Assembly (NCBI GenBank): GCA_045580775.1
Contig: JAZNOK010000135.1
Span: 1 to 45,720 of the forward strand
DNA from: JAZMZS01 sp045580775
GTDB lineage: Bacteria; Bacillota; Clostridia; Oscillospirales; CAG-272
Reading direction: 5' to 3'
DNA length: 45,720 nt
This document shows positions 14,477 to 22,781 of the stretch, one piece after another. Position numbers and translations under genes: made by a program. The notes under the pieces are model-generated. The model saw only the letters and a list, made by a program, of their open reading frames with translations. It had not been told where the DNA came from and did no database searches. Position 1 is the first letter of the stretch; every line of letters starts with the position of its first letter.

Positions 14477-17400
14477 TTAGATATTAAGAAATTCGCTCAT
14501 TCCGTCTTTTGCAGAATACGCAAATGCAAGAAGTTTTGAATAATATGCGTCACGCTCTGTCTTTGCATCATCAAGATAAGAGATAAAGAAGGGCTGCTGT
14601 GCAAAGTAACCGCTGTCTACTCTCCTCATCTCATTCTGCCATCTGTCGATATATTTTGCGAGAAGAGCATCTGCATCATCCTCGCGTCCGAGCTTCTTGA
14701 GAGACATCGCCTCGTAGATGGGAAGCTCAGGCAGGTACATATCGGAGAAGAAGTCAAGATAGATACCCGAGATATACTCGTAGATCTTGTTTGCTTCCTC
14801 GGGACGTCCGAGCTTCTGCAGGGTAAGTGCCTCGTAGTACTGGGAAGGAACGAGCGGGTCTACGTGCCACAGACCGGCACCGAGATTATCGGGAATGACC
14901 TGTGCAACTCTGAATGCTTCAAGTGCCTTTTCGTATTCACCCTTCGCATAAAGATCCTTGCCCTTGCCGTACCAGGAATTCATGTGCTGCTTAGCAACTA
15001 TGGTCTCACCACCCTCGCAAGGAGTGAAGATGTGATTGTTGATAAGGTAGAGTGCGTCGTCGTACTTACCTGCACGGATATGTGCAGCTGCCCACTCGGT
15101 TACTATATCATCGCGGGCATCAGCAAGAGAAGGTACGAGTGCCTCGATCTCACGGGCAGTCTTCTCAGCGTCATAGCCGATCTTGTTGAGAAGGTATGCC
15201 TTCTCATATATGAGTTCTTCCTCAGCGGGATTAAGAGCGATAGCTTCATCAAGAGCTACCAGAGCTTTCTTGTGCTGTCCCTTCTTCCAGAAGTAAGCAG
15301 CTACGTTTCTCTTAGCCTCGTATCTGTTGATATCCTTCCAAAGGTCGTATGCAGCATCATAACGCTTACGAGCGAAGTGCAGGCAGCCGAGGAGATACTT
15401 AGCATACTCTGAATCGGAAGCCTCAAGAACTGCGATCTCCTGAGGTCTTGACGGGAATGCTTTGTGCATCTCGTTTGCAAGCTCAGGTCTGCCGATCATG
15501 TATGCAACGGTGGGAGCGATATCATCAACGTACTTGGGGAGGTTTGAAAGAAGTGCCTTTACCTCATCGTCAAAACCTGCCGTAAGCATGTCAAACGCAA
15601 GGTCAAGACAAGTTTGGGAAGGATTGGAGGAAAGCTTCGTGTAGAACTCTTGCTCGGTTATCATACCGCAGAGATATGCACCGAATCTTGCAAGGTGGTT
15701 GAGCTTGTCGCGGTTAAGCTCAGCCTCAAGTCTTGCCTTAGCACAATCTACGCAACCCGCCTTATAAAGAGCGATAGCGGCGATAGCAGCGGCAATAGCG
15801 TTGTCGGAGTTTCGGGAGATAGCAGTATCTGCGAGCTTAACTGCACTCTTGTACTCGCCCTTCTGAGCGTCAAGCATGGACGCTCTGGTCATAGCAGCGG
15901 AGATAGAATCCTCGCTCCACGCGGACTTGCGGTAAAGATCGTAAGCTGCCTTGGTGTTTCCAAGCATCTCGTTAGCATAAGCAAGCAGATAAAGAGTCTT
16001 TCCGCTCTCCATATGGTAGCAATACTTCGTTGCCGCCTTTACAGCAGCCTCAAGAGAAGCCTTAGCCTGTGCAAATTCACCTCTGGTGATTGCAGTCTCG
16101 CCAAGAGCGGTAAGAGCAGGAATATATTCGGGATCGATCTCAAGAGCCGCCTTGAAGTAAGCGTCCGGATCTGCCTTAGGATCTCTGTAACGGAGGAAGT
16201 GCATACCTGCGAGGTATCTCGACTCAGCAGTATGGAGCTCGTTATGCATAGGAACCTCGGGGAAGAGATCCGGCAGAGGCTGCTGCTCGCGAACCTTCTG
16301 CTCGTAGTAAAGCTCGTCAACACGGATCTCGTACTCGGAAGCGTCAAACTCAGCTACGGGAATCTCAGTAACCTGTCCTGCCTTAAGAGCAACAGTACCG
16401 TCAAAGAGAGTTACGCCCTTGGAAGTAAGAGTAACTTTTGCTGCTTCGTTGTCAGCAACGGGCTGGATCTTTACAAGACCGCTCTTGACATTAACTGCGT
16501 ACTGAAGATCTGCGTAAGAAGGAACTCCGAGTGCAGAGAGAGGATACCAGAACTGAGAGAAGTTCTTGGTCTCGTAAGGCTCGAGCCATGCAAAGTCAGG
16601 CTGGTTATTAGTATAAGAACCTGCCATAAGCTCTGCGTATCCAGAGTAAGAACCGTACTCAGAATCGGTAAGATGTCTCTCCCATGACTGTGAAAGCTGA
16701 TTGTACGCCCATGTGAACATCTTCTTACCGGTAGAGACGTGGTGATCGCCTATATGTACTACTCCGCACTTCTTGCCGTTGTCATAGCCACCGAAATAAT
16801 CGTAATCGGATGCAGCACAGAAGAAGGAGGTGGAGAACTTGGTGTTGATGTGCTTTGATATATCAACTCCGCTCTCCTCAAATTTATATCCGTTGAACAT
16901 TCCGTTCGCGATAGGATATGTAGTATTAGAGCGTCTGTAATGGAAATGAACGTGGTCAACGTCAGACGGGAAGAATATTTCATATTCAGGGTTGACCGGA
17001 ACAGCAGTGTTCTCCCACCAGAGGAAGGAGTGACGGATAGGTGTTCTGTTCGTAACCTTCATTCTTGTTTCAAACATAGCCTTGTCGGGCTCAAGACGTA
17101 TACCTACCATTCCCTTCATGCGGTCGATAGGATCGTGCTCGGAGCACCATACAGTAACCGCACCGTTATCCTCGTACTCGATCTCGTAGTCTACAGGCAT
17201 AAAGGTCGAAGGACGGTGGTGATAGGGCCAGTTGAACTCAACTCCGCCCGAGATCCAGGATCCGAGTGCACCGATAAGTGCAGGCTTAATAACGTTTTGA
17301 CGGTAGAAGAAGTCATAACCCGTCGTCTTATCCTTTGCGGAGAAGATCCTACCGCCTATTTCAGGAATAATTACAAGCTCGATGTAATCATTCTCAAGCT

Positions 17401-17593
17401 TTATAACATCATATTCTTTGTCGATTTTGGTTTTCGATCTCGTTTTGATCATTACCTTGTTAGGGTAAGGATTACCCGAGGAACGCTGATGCACTCTGTT
17501 CTCCGCAAACATAGGGAGTTCTTCGCATGCAGCTTCGGGATAAGTAGGAATTACCATTTTTTCAAGCTGTGCAATTACCTTAGTTGTTGACAT
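14477..17593 (-). CDS. DUF5107 and TPR-repeat protein
   Basis: Large cytoplasmic protein of 1038 residues without a signal peptide. Residues about 40-370 form a DUF5107-type, galactose-mutarotase-like beta-sandwich (NDYIELVIIPEIGGRIFSAKDKTTGYDFFYRQ, SWISGGVEFNWPYHHRP, TNRTPIRHSFLWWENTAV, DFAWLEPYETKNFSQFWYP). Residues about 450-1000 are TPR-like helical repeats with alternating Ala/Leu/Tyr positions (PALTALGETAITRGEFAQAKASLEA is too long to be one helix and marks two). DUF5107-TPR proteins occur in polysaccharide-use loci; a carbohydrate-processing role is inferred, but the reaction is not known to me. It heads a unit with a solute-binding lipoprotein and is divergent from a sugar-type regulator, which likely controls it. 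Confidence 0.82.
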   Translation of the reverse strand: MSTTKVIAQLEKMVIPTYPEAACEELPMFAENRVHQRSSGNPYPNKVMIKTRSKTKIDKEYDVIKLENDYIELVIIPEIGGRIFSAKDKTTGYDFFYRQNVIKPALIGALGSWISGGVEFNWPYHHRPSTFMPVDYEIEYEDNGAVTVWCSEHDPIDRMKGMVGIRLEPDKAMFETRMKVTNRTPIRHSFLWWENTAVPVNPEYEIFFPSDVDHVHFHYRRSNTTYPIANGMFNGYKFEESGVDISKHINTKFSTSFFCAASDYDYFGGYDNGKKCGVVHIGDHHVSTGKKMFTWAYNQLSQSWERHLTDSEYGSYSGYAELMAGSYTNNQPDFAWLEPYETKNFSQFWYPLSALGVPSYADLQYAVNVKSGLVKIQPVADNEAAKVTLTSKGVTLFDGTVALKAGQVTEIPVAEFDASEYEIRVDELYYEQKVREQQPLPDLFPEVPMHNELHTAESRYLAGMHFLRYRDPKADPDAYFKAALEIDPEYIPALTALGETAITRGEFAQAKASLEAAVKAATKYCYHMESGKTLYLLAYANEMLGNTKAAYDLYRKSAWSEDSISAAMTRASMLDAQKGEYKSAVKLADTAISRNSDNAIAAAIAAIALYKAGCVDCAKARLEAELNRDKLNHLARFGAYLCGMITEQEFYTKLSSNPSQTCLDLAFDMLTAGFDDEVKALLSNLPKYVDDIAPTVAYMIGRPELANEMHKAFPSRPQEIAVLEASDSEYAKYLLGCLHFARKRYDAAYDLWKDINRYEAKRNVAAYFWKKGQHKKALVALDEAIALNPAEEELIYEKAYLLNKIGYDAEKTAREIEALVPSLADARDDIVTEWAAAHIRAGKYDDALYLINNHIFTPCEGGETIVAKQHMNSWYGKGKDLYAKGEYEKALEAFRVAQVIPDNLGAGLWHVDPLVPSQYYEALTLQKLGRPEEANKIYEYISGIYLDFFSDMYLPELPIYEAMSLKKLGREDDADALLAKYIDRWQNEMRRVDSGYFAQQPFFISYLDDAKTERDAYYSKLLAFAYSAKDGMSEFLNI

Positions 17594-17632
17594 TTGAAAC
17601 CTCTTCCTTTACAAAAATTATTTTACAGCTTA

Positions 17633-17661
17633 ATTCTAGCAGAAACAGATCAGTAAATCAA
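17633..17661 (-). promoter_or_regulatory. Promoter of the DUF5107 gene
   Basis: On the minus strand TTGATT (17661-17656) and TAGAAT (17638-17633) are 17 bases apart. It faces away from the regulator promoter at 17769-17797, so one bound protein could control both. Confidence 0.7.
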
Positions 17662-17768
17662 CCCAAAAATTATCGTAAAAAATCTTTTTTTTTCACCAAA
17701 TTGTAAAAATTCCCGAATTTTTCATTTGATTTTTGTGTTTTCTGTGCCAAAAGGTCCGTTGCTGATTC

Positions 17769-17797
17769 TTGACACTTGTTTTGAATTATGGTAATAT
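17769..17797 (+). promoter_or_regulatory. Promoter of the 17831-19006 regulator
   Basis: TTGACA (17769-17774) and TAATAT (17792-17797) are 17 bases apart; the start codon lies 33 bases downstream after AGAGG. Confidence 0.8.
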
Positions 17798-17830
17798 AAA
17801 CATAAAGTAAAGAAGAAAGAGGCAGCTTTA

Positions 17831-19006
17831 ATGACTATCCATATTTATGTCGATCCGCCCTACAAAGAATCTTTATGGTGCAAACAGACTCTCAAGGGCA
17901 TCAGCGATGAAGCAACCAAAAAGCGATATTCTATCAAAATGCTGGAAGCTGAAAACATTTATAAAGCAGACCTTGACGCTTTCTTTGAAGATGAGGAAAA
18001 AAGAATATTGATCGTATTGGCAACATCAGTCAATCAGTCATCAAAGTTTAATGATTTTTTCAACGAGCACGGTGTTCATCTCTTATACATAAACCACCAA
18101 AGCACTAACAGCTCATACCGTTTTTCAAACATTCTCATCGATTACTATGACTCTATGAGAATAATCACCGAATATCTCGAAGGATGCGGCAGAAAGCTCA
18201 TCGCTCTCTACGGAATAAATCCCGACTCATCCACCGATCTGATAAAAAAGAATTTCTTTGAGGAAAGAAACAAACATATACAGCAATACGGAAACGGAGA
18301 AAATATCTACTACAGAGTAATAGATGACAAATCCTCTCCTTCCGTCGATTGTTTTGAAACTTTTCGCAGCAGTCTTGAGTTTTATGACAGTGTTATCTGT
18401 GTAAACGACCTTGTAGCACGTCTTTTGATTGATGACCTGCAAAAGATAGGCATACGAGTACCGGAAGATCTGTATGTTGTATCTTTCGGAGATTATATTC
18501 TCGCTCAAATAGGAAAACCTACTATTACAGCTGTTGCTGTAGATCATGAACTTTTGGGAAGACAGTCTGTATACACATATTCGTATTTGAGAAAAGCCTC
18601 CCGCGACGTATACATCACCGCCAAAGTCGCACCCAAACTCACTATAGGAGAAAGCACGGCGGGCTCAGAATTTGCAAAACACAAAAATACTCACTCGGAT
18701 ATCAGCACAGGTGAGCTTACATCCGATTTCTTTCATCATCCCGAGATACAATCTATCATCACCTTCGAAAACATGCTGACAAAATGCGACAAGTTGGATA
18801 TGCAGATACTGATCGGAATCATGAACTGCATGACCTACATCCAGCTGTCAGAGAAGCTGTTTGTCTCGGAGAATGTTATCTCATATAGGGTGAAACGATT
18901 GTGCAGGCTTGCTCAAATCACCTCAAAAAACAAGCTTGCTGAATCCGCGAACCGATTTTTATCTGCTGAGGCAGTCGAAAGATATATTCAAAAGAAACTA
19001 TCCTGA
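17831..19006 (+). CDS. Transcription regulator: LacI-type sugar-binding domain followed by C-terminal LuxR-like HTH
   Basis: A 391-residue protein whose domain order is the reverse of LacI regulators. Residues 1-285 read as a periplasmic-binding-like sensor domain: it starts at the first strand (TIHIYVDPPYKESLWCKQTLKGISDEA) without an N-terminal helix-turn-helix, and later shows SVICVNDLVARLLIDDLQKIGIRVPEDLYVVSFGD, split here as two typical LacI phrases. Residues about 320-385 look like a LuxR/sigma-4-type helix-turn-helix (QILIGIMNCMTYIQLSEKLF, VSENVISYRVKRLCRLAQI). It is divergent from the DUF5107 gene and probably senses the sugar handled by that locus. I recognise the parts but not this combination as a named family. 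Confidence 0.75.
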   Translation: MTIHIYVDPPYKESLWCKQTLKGISDEATKKRYSIKMLEAENIYKADLDAFFEDEEKRILIVLATSVNQSSKFNDFFNEHGVHLLYINHQSTNSSYRFSNILIDYYDSMRIITEYLEGCGRKLIALYGINPDSSTDLIKKNFFEERNKHIQQYGNGENIYYRVIDDKSSPSVDCFETFRSSLEFYDSVICVNDLVARLLIDDLQKIGIRVPEDLYVVSFGDYILAQIGKPTITAVAVDHELLGRQSVYTYSYLRKASRDVYITAKVAPKLTIGESTAGSEFAKHKNTHSDISTGELTSDFFHHPEIQSIITFENMLTKCDKLDMQILIGIMNCMTYIQLSEKLFVSENVISYRVKRLCRLAQITSKNKLAESANRFLSAEAVERYIQKKLS

Positions 19007-19010
19007 CAAA

Positions 19011-19049
19011 ACTACGGCATCCCGAAAAACGGGATGCCGTAGTTTTTAT
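19011..19049. terminator. Terminator between the regulator and the LysM-CAP gene
   Basis: A perfect 14-base stem (19011-19024 with 19030-19043), core CGGCATCCCG, loop AAAAA, followed by TTTTATTT. It ends the plus-strand regulator transcript and can also serve the convergent gene. Confidence 0.92.
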
Positions 19050-19663
19050 TTCCCTATAAACATTTGCGTCCAGTATTTTCCATCAGATACGTAGCCTACT
19101 CCTATATGCGTAAAGGAAGAATTAAGTATGTTCGCTCGGTGCCCCGGTGAATTCATCCATGCATCGACTACTGCACGCGGCGTCATCTGTCCCTTTGCAA
19201 TATTCTCACCTGCGGTCCTATACGATATACCAAAATTTTTGATCATCTGAAAAGGCGTACCGTAGGTCGGGCTTGTATGAGAAAAGTATCTTTTATCATG
19301 CATATCCTGTGACTTGAAGCGAGCCACCCTTCCCAGTTCCCAATCGTATGTAAGAGTACCCAGACCATGCTCTGCTCTTTTTTCGTTGACCAGTCTGATA
19401 ACCTCCCTCTCGTATTCTTGGGCTTGTTGATTCTTTGCCGGAATGCTTATAAGATCCCCGGGATAAATGAGATCAAAATTCTTAATATGAGGGTTTGCCC
19501 TTATTATCTCATCCAGTCCAACCTGATGTTTTACTGCTATCTTCCACAAGCTGTCACCTGCAACCACCTTGTATGTTGCAGAAGCATAAGCACCTATACT
19601 CATTACCGCCGCAGCTATAGTTATACTCACCACGGCGATCATAAATCGTCTCATCTTGCACAT
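19046..19663 (-). CDS. Secreted LysM and CAP-domain protein (SafA/YkwD-like)
   Basis: A 205-residue exported protein. The signal peptide is MRRFMIAVVSITIAAAVMSIGAYASA. One LysM repeat (YKVVAGDSLWKIAVKHQV to YPGDLISIPA), which binds peptidoglycan or spore coat, is followed by a CAP/SCP domain: VIRLVNEKRAEHGL, the HTSP histidine region, GENIAKG, VVDAWMNSPGHRANIL and HIGVGY. This layout is common in clostridial wall and spore proteins. The start at 19663 follows AAAGGAG; the longer open frame to 19747 runs through the leader structures and is not coding. Its transcript starts with the attenuator-like leader at 19694-19769, so expression is probably conditional. Confidence 0.9.
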   Translation of the reverse strand: MCKMRRFMIAVVSITIAAAVMSIGAYASATYKVVAGDSLWKIAVKHQVGLDEIIRANPHIKNFDLIYPGDLISIPAKNQQAQEYEREVIRLVNEKRAEHGLGTLTYDWELGRVARFKSQDMHDKRYFSHTSPTYGTPFQMIKNFGISYRTAGENIAKGQMTPRAVVDAWMNSPGHRANILNSSFTHIGVGYVSDGKYWTQMFIGK

Positions 19664-19693
19664 TTCAATAATCTCCTTTCTGTTATTATCGGC

Positions 19694-19769
19694 AAAAAAC
19701 AAAAAGTGCCGTATTTTTGTTACGGCACTCTCGTTACCAATAGCCAAGGGAATTTTCCCTGAGGCTATT
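19694..19769 (-). promoter_or_regulatory. Structured leader with intrinsic terminator ahead of the LysM-CAP gene (candidate riboswitch/attenuator)
   Basis: Reading the minus strand from the promoter, the RNA begins with a stem AATAGCC/GGCTATT (19769-19763 with 19745-19739) that encloses a smaller hairpin (AGGGAA/TTCCCT). It then has a purine-rich linker GGTAACGAGAG, then a perfect terminator stem (19729-19721 with 19713-19705) followed by TTTTTGTTTTTT. The coding start is 31 bases later. A terminator placed between promoter and ribosome site means most transcripts should stop unless something prevents it. I do not recognise the consensus of any known riboswitch class or T-box. Confidence 0.7.
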
Positions 19770-19771
19770 TT

Positions 19772-19800
19772 ATTATATCATCCGAAAGAAGAAAAAACAA
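19772..19800 (-). promoter_or_regulatory. Promoter of the LysM-CAP gene
   Basis: On the minus strand TTGTTT (19800-19795) and TATAAT (19777-19772) are 17 bases apart. Transcription would start at about 19765, at the very edge of the leader stem. Confidence 0.8.
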
Positions 19801-19863
19801 ATGTAATATCTGGAAGCTTTCACTGTCATAGTAAAAACCAAACGATACTAACAGATGTTAAAC

Positions 19864-19914
19864 GTTAATGCGTTGACAGCTGACCCATGAAACGTCAGCG
19901 TTATCACGCTTAAC
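19864..19914 (-). other. Imperfect palindrome after the sugar operon (possible weak terminator)
   Basis: Nested pairing: GTTAA/TTAAC, GCG/CGC and GCTGAC/GTCAGC with internal loops, just downstream of the oxidoreductase stop. The T run is poor, so termination is uncertain. The rest of 19801-19915 shows nothing else. Confidence 0.4.
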
Positions 19915-19915
19915 C

Positions 19916-21085
19916 TTACCATCTTACCTTCCATCTCTGACGAAGCTCTTCGACAGGCTCCGAGCCTCCTGTACGCTCAGGAGAACTCTCTTGCTCACAA
20001 AGCTCTCTCAAATATTTTTCAAACAGTTGCTCATCAGTAGGAATGTCAGCCCAGCTGTCTGTCCATGCTGAGAGATATGCAGCATTTGATATAGACAGGG
20101 ATTTTATTCCTTCCCTTCCGTCAGCAATAAGCTCAGTACCGTGCAAAATCGAAGATGCAAATGCTTCGAGCACAGCAGGATGGCCCTCTACTACCTTATC
20201 TGAAAACTCCTCATATTCGTTCGCAGGTGCAGCAAAGCCCTTTTTTGATGTATAACAGAATTCGCGCTCAGGTGTGTTTAGCTTCCACCATTTCAGCTTT
20301 CCTTCCTCAATAACGATCTTGCCTTTGTCGCCTGATATCTCAAGTCTGTTAGTACCGGGAGTTTCGCCTGTCGTGGAAACGAACACAGCTGTAGCGCCGT
20401 TTTCATATTCGCCATATATAGTAACGTCATCCTCGACACCTATATCATGATATTTACCGATACTGCAAAAGGCCCTTATTCTCTTCGGCATGCCGAATAT
20501 CCATTGCCAAAGATCCAAGTTGTGCGGTGCCTGATTAAGAAGTACACCGCCGCCTTCGCCGTTCCATGTGGCACGCCAAGTGCCCGAGTTATAATAAGCC
20601 TGTGTCCTGTACCAGTTTGTAACTATCCAAACAAGACGTTTCAGCTCTCCGAGCTCTCCTGAAGATACGATCTCCTTTGCCTTTGCATAAAGCGGATTTG
20701 TGCGTTGATTGAACATTATACCAAACTTTACACCCGCTTTGTCTGCAGCCTCGTTCATTTCGCGGACTTGTCTGCAGTATACGCCCGCCGGCTTCTCTAT
20801 CATAACATGGATACCACGTTTGAATGCCTCTTTTGCATACACAGGATGATCATAATGCGGAACAGCCACTAAAACCGAATCTATCATACCGCTGTCAAGC
20901 ATCTCTATCGCGTCAAGGAACGTAGCAACACCGGGAAGCTTTTCGCCGGCATAATCAAGCTGTTTTTGATCAATATCGCAAACTGCTGTAAGCTCTACCG
21001 AAGGACACAGTCCATCTATGATGTTTTGAAGGTGGCCCTTACCCATATTACCCATTCCGATTATTCCGAGTTTGATCTTTTCCAT
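19916..21085 (-). CDS. Gfo/Idh/MocA-family NAD(P)-dependent oxidoreductase
   Basis: Sugar or cyclitol dehydrogenase of 389 residues. The N-terminal Rossmann motif LGIIGMGNMGKGH, then VCDIDQ, VAVPHYDHP and the family signature EKPAG are all present. The C-terminal beta-sheet domain includes NQAPHNLDLWQWIFG with the conserved histidine. Such enzymes oxidise a hydroxyl of sugars, inositols or sugar acids. The start at 21085 follows GGGGAGG, with one base after the upstream gene's stop; a longer frame from 21103 lies in that gene. With two isomerase-like neighbours it forms a pathway of the inositol or keto-sugar kind; substrate not assigned. Confidence 0.9.
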   Translation of the reverse strand: MEKIKLGIIGMGNMGKGHLQNIIDGLCPSVELTAVCDIDQKQLDYAGEKLPGVATFLDAIEMLDSGMIDSVLVAVPHYDHPVYAKEAFKRGIHVMIEKPAGVYCRQVREMNEAADKAGVKFGIMFNQRTNPLYAKAKEIVSSGELGELKRLVWIVTNWYRTQAYYNSGTWRATWNGEGGGVLLNQAPHNLDLWQWIFGMPKRIRAFCSIGKYHDIGVEDDVTIYGEYENGATAVFVSTTGETPGTNRLEISGDKGKIVIEEGKLKWWKLNTPEREFCYTSKKGFAAPANEYEEFSDKVVEGHPAVLEAFASSILHGTELIADGREGIKSLSISNAAYLSAWTDSWADIPTDEQLFEKYLRELCEQESSPERTGGSEPVEELRQRWKVRW

Positions 21086-21086
21086 A

Positions 21087-21923
21087 TTATTTAACCTCCC
21101 CAATAATATCTTTCAAAGCTCTAACAGCCGCATCGAACGCATCACGTTTTGATCCGAATTGAAGAATACGGGATCTACTCTCACTTCCGGCCTCCAGTTC
21201 TTGCAGACCGACAAAATCACTAAGGTGAGGCTCGAGGGTAAGAACGTCACCTTTATACTGTGAAATAATAAAGGGCAAATTCCCCGCTCCCATACCTGCA
21301 GCAACTACAGTACCGTCAGACATAGAATCCTTAATATGCAAATATTTTACATAATCACAAAGGATTCCCCACGCCCTTTTGGTATCCTCTTTGCACTGTA
21401 CAAAGTTAGCAGGATCAAATACTGCTCTGATACCGGGGAAAGTATTGTGAATATCAGCACATCTGTCGGCTGTGTCACCATATATTCCCTTCTCATTTTC
21501 ATGGCACAAAGTAACATTGCTGTCCTTTGCTGCATCTAAAAAAGCATCTATTCGTGATAGTACCTCGTCTCTGTACCTATCAGATTCTCCACTCGGAACA
21601 TAAAAGCTAAATATTCGCATGTTCTCAGCTCCGAGAATATGAGCAAGCTCCAATCCATACTTAAAGCTATCCAGATGCCGTGAAAAATCATCCGCAATCT
21701 TGATCTTTCCGTAAGGCGATCCTATCGACCAAACGGATATTCCTTGATCATTCAATGAAGCACGGATCTGTTTTGCCTTTTCTTTTGTTATCTTTGATAT
21801 GTTCTCCCCATCGATCCCGCGTATCTCAAGCAGAGAAATACCGTTTTCTTTCAAAGCTTTGATCTGACCGTCAAGCGACACGTCAGCTTCATCCGCAAAA
21901 GCACAAAGCCTGTAATTTTTCAT
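21087..21923 (-). CDS. Sugar phosphate isomerase/epimerase (xylose-isomerase-like TIM barrel)
   Basis: AP-endonuclease-2-type TIM barrel of 278 residues. Features include FADEADVSLDGQIKALKENG at the start, LEIRGIDGENIS, a metal-binding glutamate in LCHENEKGIYGDT, FDPANFVQC and the HIKDS histidine near residue 200, then LTLEPHLSDF. These residues bind the divalent metal in the family. It shares a 4-base overlap (ATGA) with the next gene upstream, showing translational coupling. It probably interconverts a keto-sugar or inosose together with its neighbours. Confidence 0.88.
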   Translation of the reverse strand: MKNYRLCAFADEADVSLDGQIKALKENGISLLEIRGIDGENISKITKEKAKQIRASLNDQGISVWSIGSPYGKIKIADDFSRHLDSFKYGLELAHILGAENMRIFSFYVPSGESDRYRDEVLSRIDAFLDAAKDSNVTLCHENEKGIYGDTADRCADIHNTFPGIRAVFDPANFVQCKEDTKRAWGILCDYVKYLHIKDSMSDGTVVAAGMGAGNLPFIISQYKGDVLTLEPHLSDFVGLQELEAGSESRSRILQFGSKRDAFDAAVRALKDIIGEVK

Positions 21924-22666
21924 TCAAACCCCCGTGATCTCAAATACTGATAGCTCCTATCAAGACAAGCAAACGGATCTTCTCCGCCGCAATCATCCTG
22001 TTCTACCAGCATATAACGCGTACCTGCCGCCTCCGCTTTTTTGAACACACGGTCAAAGTTGATATTACCTTCTCCGACGACCGACATTTTTTGTGAATAC
22101 CCATAGTCTTTTAGATGGATGCACGGTACTCTGCCTGACATCATTTCTATTATGTCAGCAGGATTGGCACCGCCTACCTGAATCCAATAGGTATCAAGCG
22201 TGAATCCCATAGCCGAAGCTGAAAAATCTTCTGCCAACCGTTCAATGACGGTTTTGTTATTAATTTTTTGAAATTCACTTGCATGATTATGAAACATAAA
22301 GTATTTCCCGCTCTGAGATATCTTCTCGGATACCGGCATGTATTTTTCGCAAAACTCATTATACTTTTCTTCTACGGGATCAAAAGAATAATAACCAAGT
22401 CCGATATTGTTACACCCGATGATATCATGTTCTCGGATGACCGTGTCGGTATCGGAGATCAGTTTTTTTGACGGTATGTGTGTAACAACACATGTAAGCC
22501 CGCATTTATCAAGCTCCTCTTTTAGCCATAATGCATCGTAAACACAGGTACCTGACACCTGAACGTATCTGTATCCAATGTCCGCGATCTTTTTCAAAGT
22601 AAGCGACAGATCTTCGAGATTTTTGCAAAAATCCCGAACAGTATATAACTGAGCACCAATATTCAT
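21920..22666 (-). CDS. Second sugar phosphate isomerase/epimerase of the operon
   Basis: TIM-barrel isomerase of 248 residues, related to but distinct from its downstream neighbour. It begins MNIGAQLYTVRDFCKN, a very typical opening for this family. FHNHASEF, LDTYWIQVGGANP, CIHLKDYG and YMLVEQDDCGG supply the metal and substrate residues. First gene of the three-gene operon, with AAAGGAGG before its start and the promoter at 22696-22724. The pair of isomerases with a Gfo/Idh dehydrogenase is a common catabolic set for unusual sugars or inositols. Confidence 0.9.
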   Translation of the reverse strand: MNIGAQLYTVRDFCKNLEDLSLTLKKIADIGYRYVQVSGTCVYDALWLKEELDKCGLTCVVTHIPSKKLISDTDTVIREHDIIGCNNIGLGYYSFDPVEEKYNEFCEKYMPVSEKISQSGKYFMFHNHASEFQKINNKTVIERLAEDFSASAMGFTLDTYWIQVGGANPADIIEMMSGRVPCIHLKDYGYSQKMSVVGEGNINFDRVFKKAEAAGTRYMLVEQDDCGGEDPFACLDRSYQYLRSRGFE

Positions 22667-22695
22667 TATTAGCTACCTCCTTTATTATCGAGTAT

Positions 22696-22724
22696 AGTAT
22701 ATAACAAAAGAAAATGCATTTCAA
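22696..22724 (-). promoter_or_regulatory. Promoter of the isomerase-dehydrogenase operon
   Basis: On the minus strand TTGAAA (22724-22719) and TATACT (22701-22696) are 17 bases apart. It is back to back with the araC-type promoter. Confidence 0.75.
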
Positions 22725-22734
22725 TTGCTTTTCT

Positions 22735-22752
22735 ATGCAAATAATATTGCAT
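22735..22752. promoter_or_regulatory. Inverted repeat, likely regulator operator
   Basis: ATGCAA (22735-22740) and TTGCAT (22747-22752) form a perfect inverted repeat with a 6-base spacer; the right arm is the -35 box of the araC-type gene. Further TGCATT copies lie at 22715-22720 and 22759-22764, so a cooperative operator array between the two promoters is plausible. Confidence 0.55.
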
Positions 22753-22775
22753 TTTCGTGCATTATGTTTTATAAT
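22747..22775 (+). promoter_or_regulatory. Promoter of the AraC-type gene, probably giving a leaderless mRNA
   Basis: TTGCAT (22747-22752) and TATAAT (22770-22775) are 17 bases apart. The normal start site seven bases on is 22782, which is the A of the ATG. No ribosome site would be present in the mRNA. Confidence 0.65.
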
Positions 22776-22781
22776 AGAGCT

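Noticed and set aside
15614..16687. Long plus-strand open frame of 357 codons inside the DUF5107 gene
   Set aside because: It is a shadow of the minus-strand gene: serine/leucine/cysteine-rich, no ribosome site and no family likeness.
19664..19747. N-terminal extension of the LysM-CAP protein to 19747
   Set aside because: This stretch contains the leader terminator and lies before the ribosome site; the signal peptide starts at 19663.
19694..19769. Known riboswitch or T-box as the LysM-CAP leader
   Set aside because: I could not match the conserved bases of c-di-AMP, c-di-GMP, SAM, fluoride, guanidine, ZTP or T-box elements; left as unassigned.
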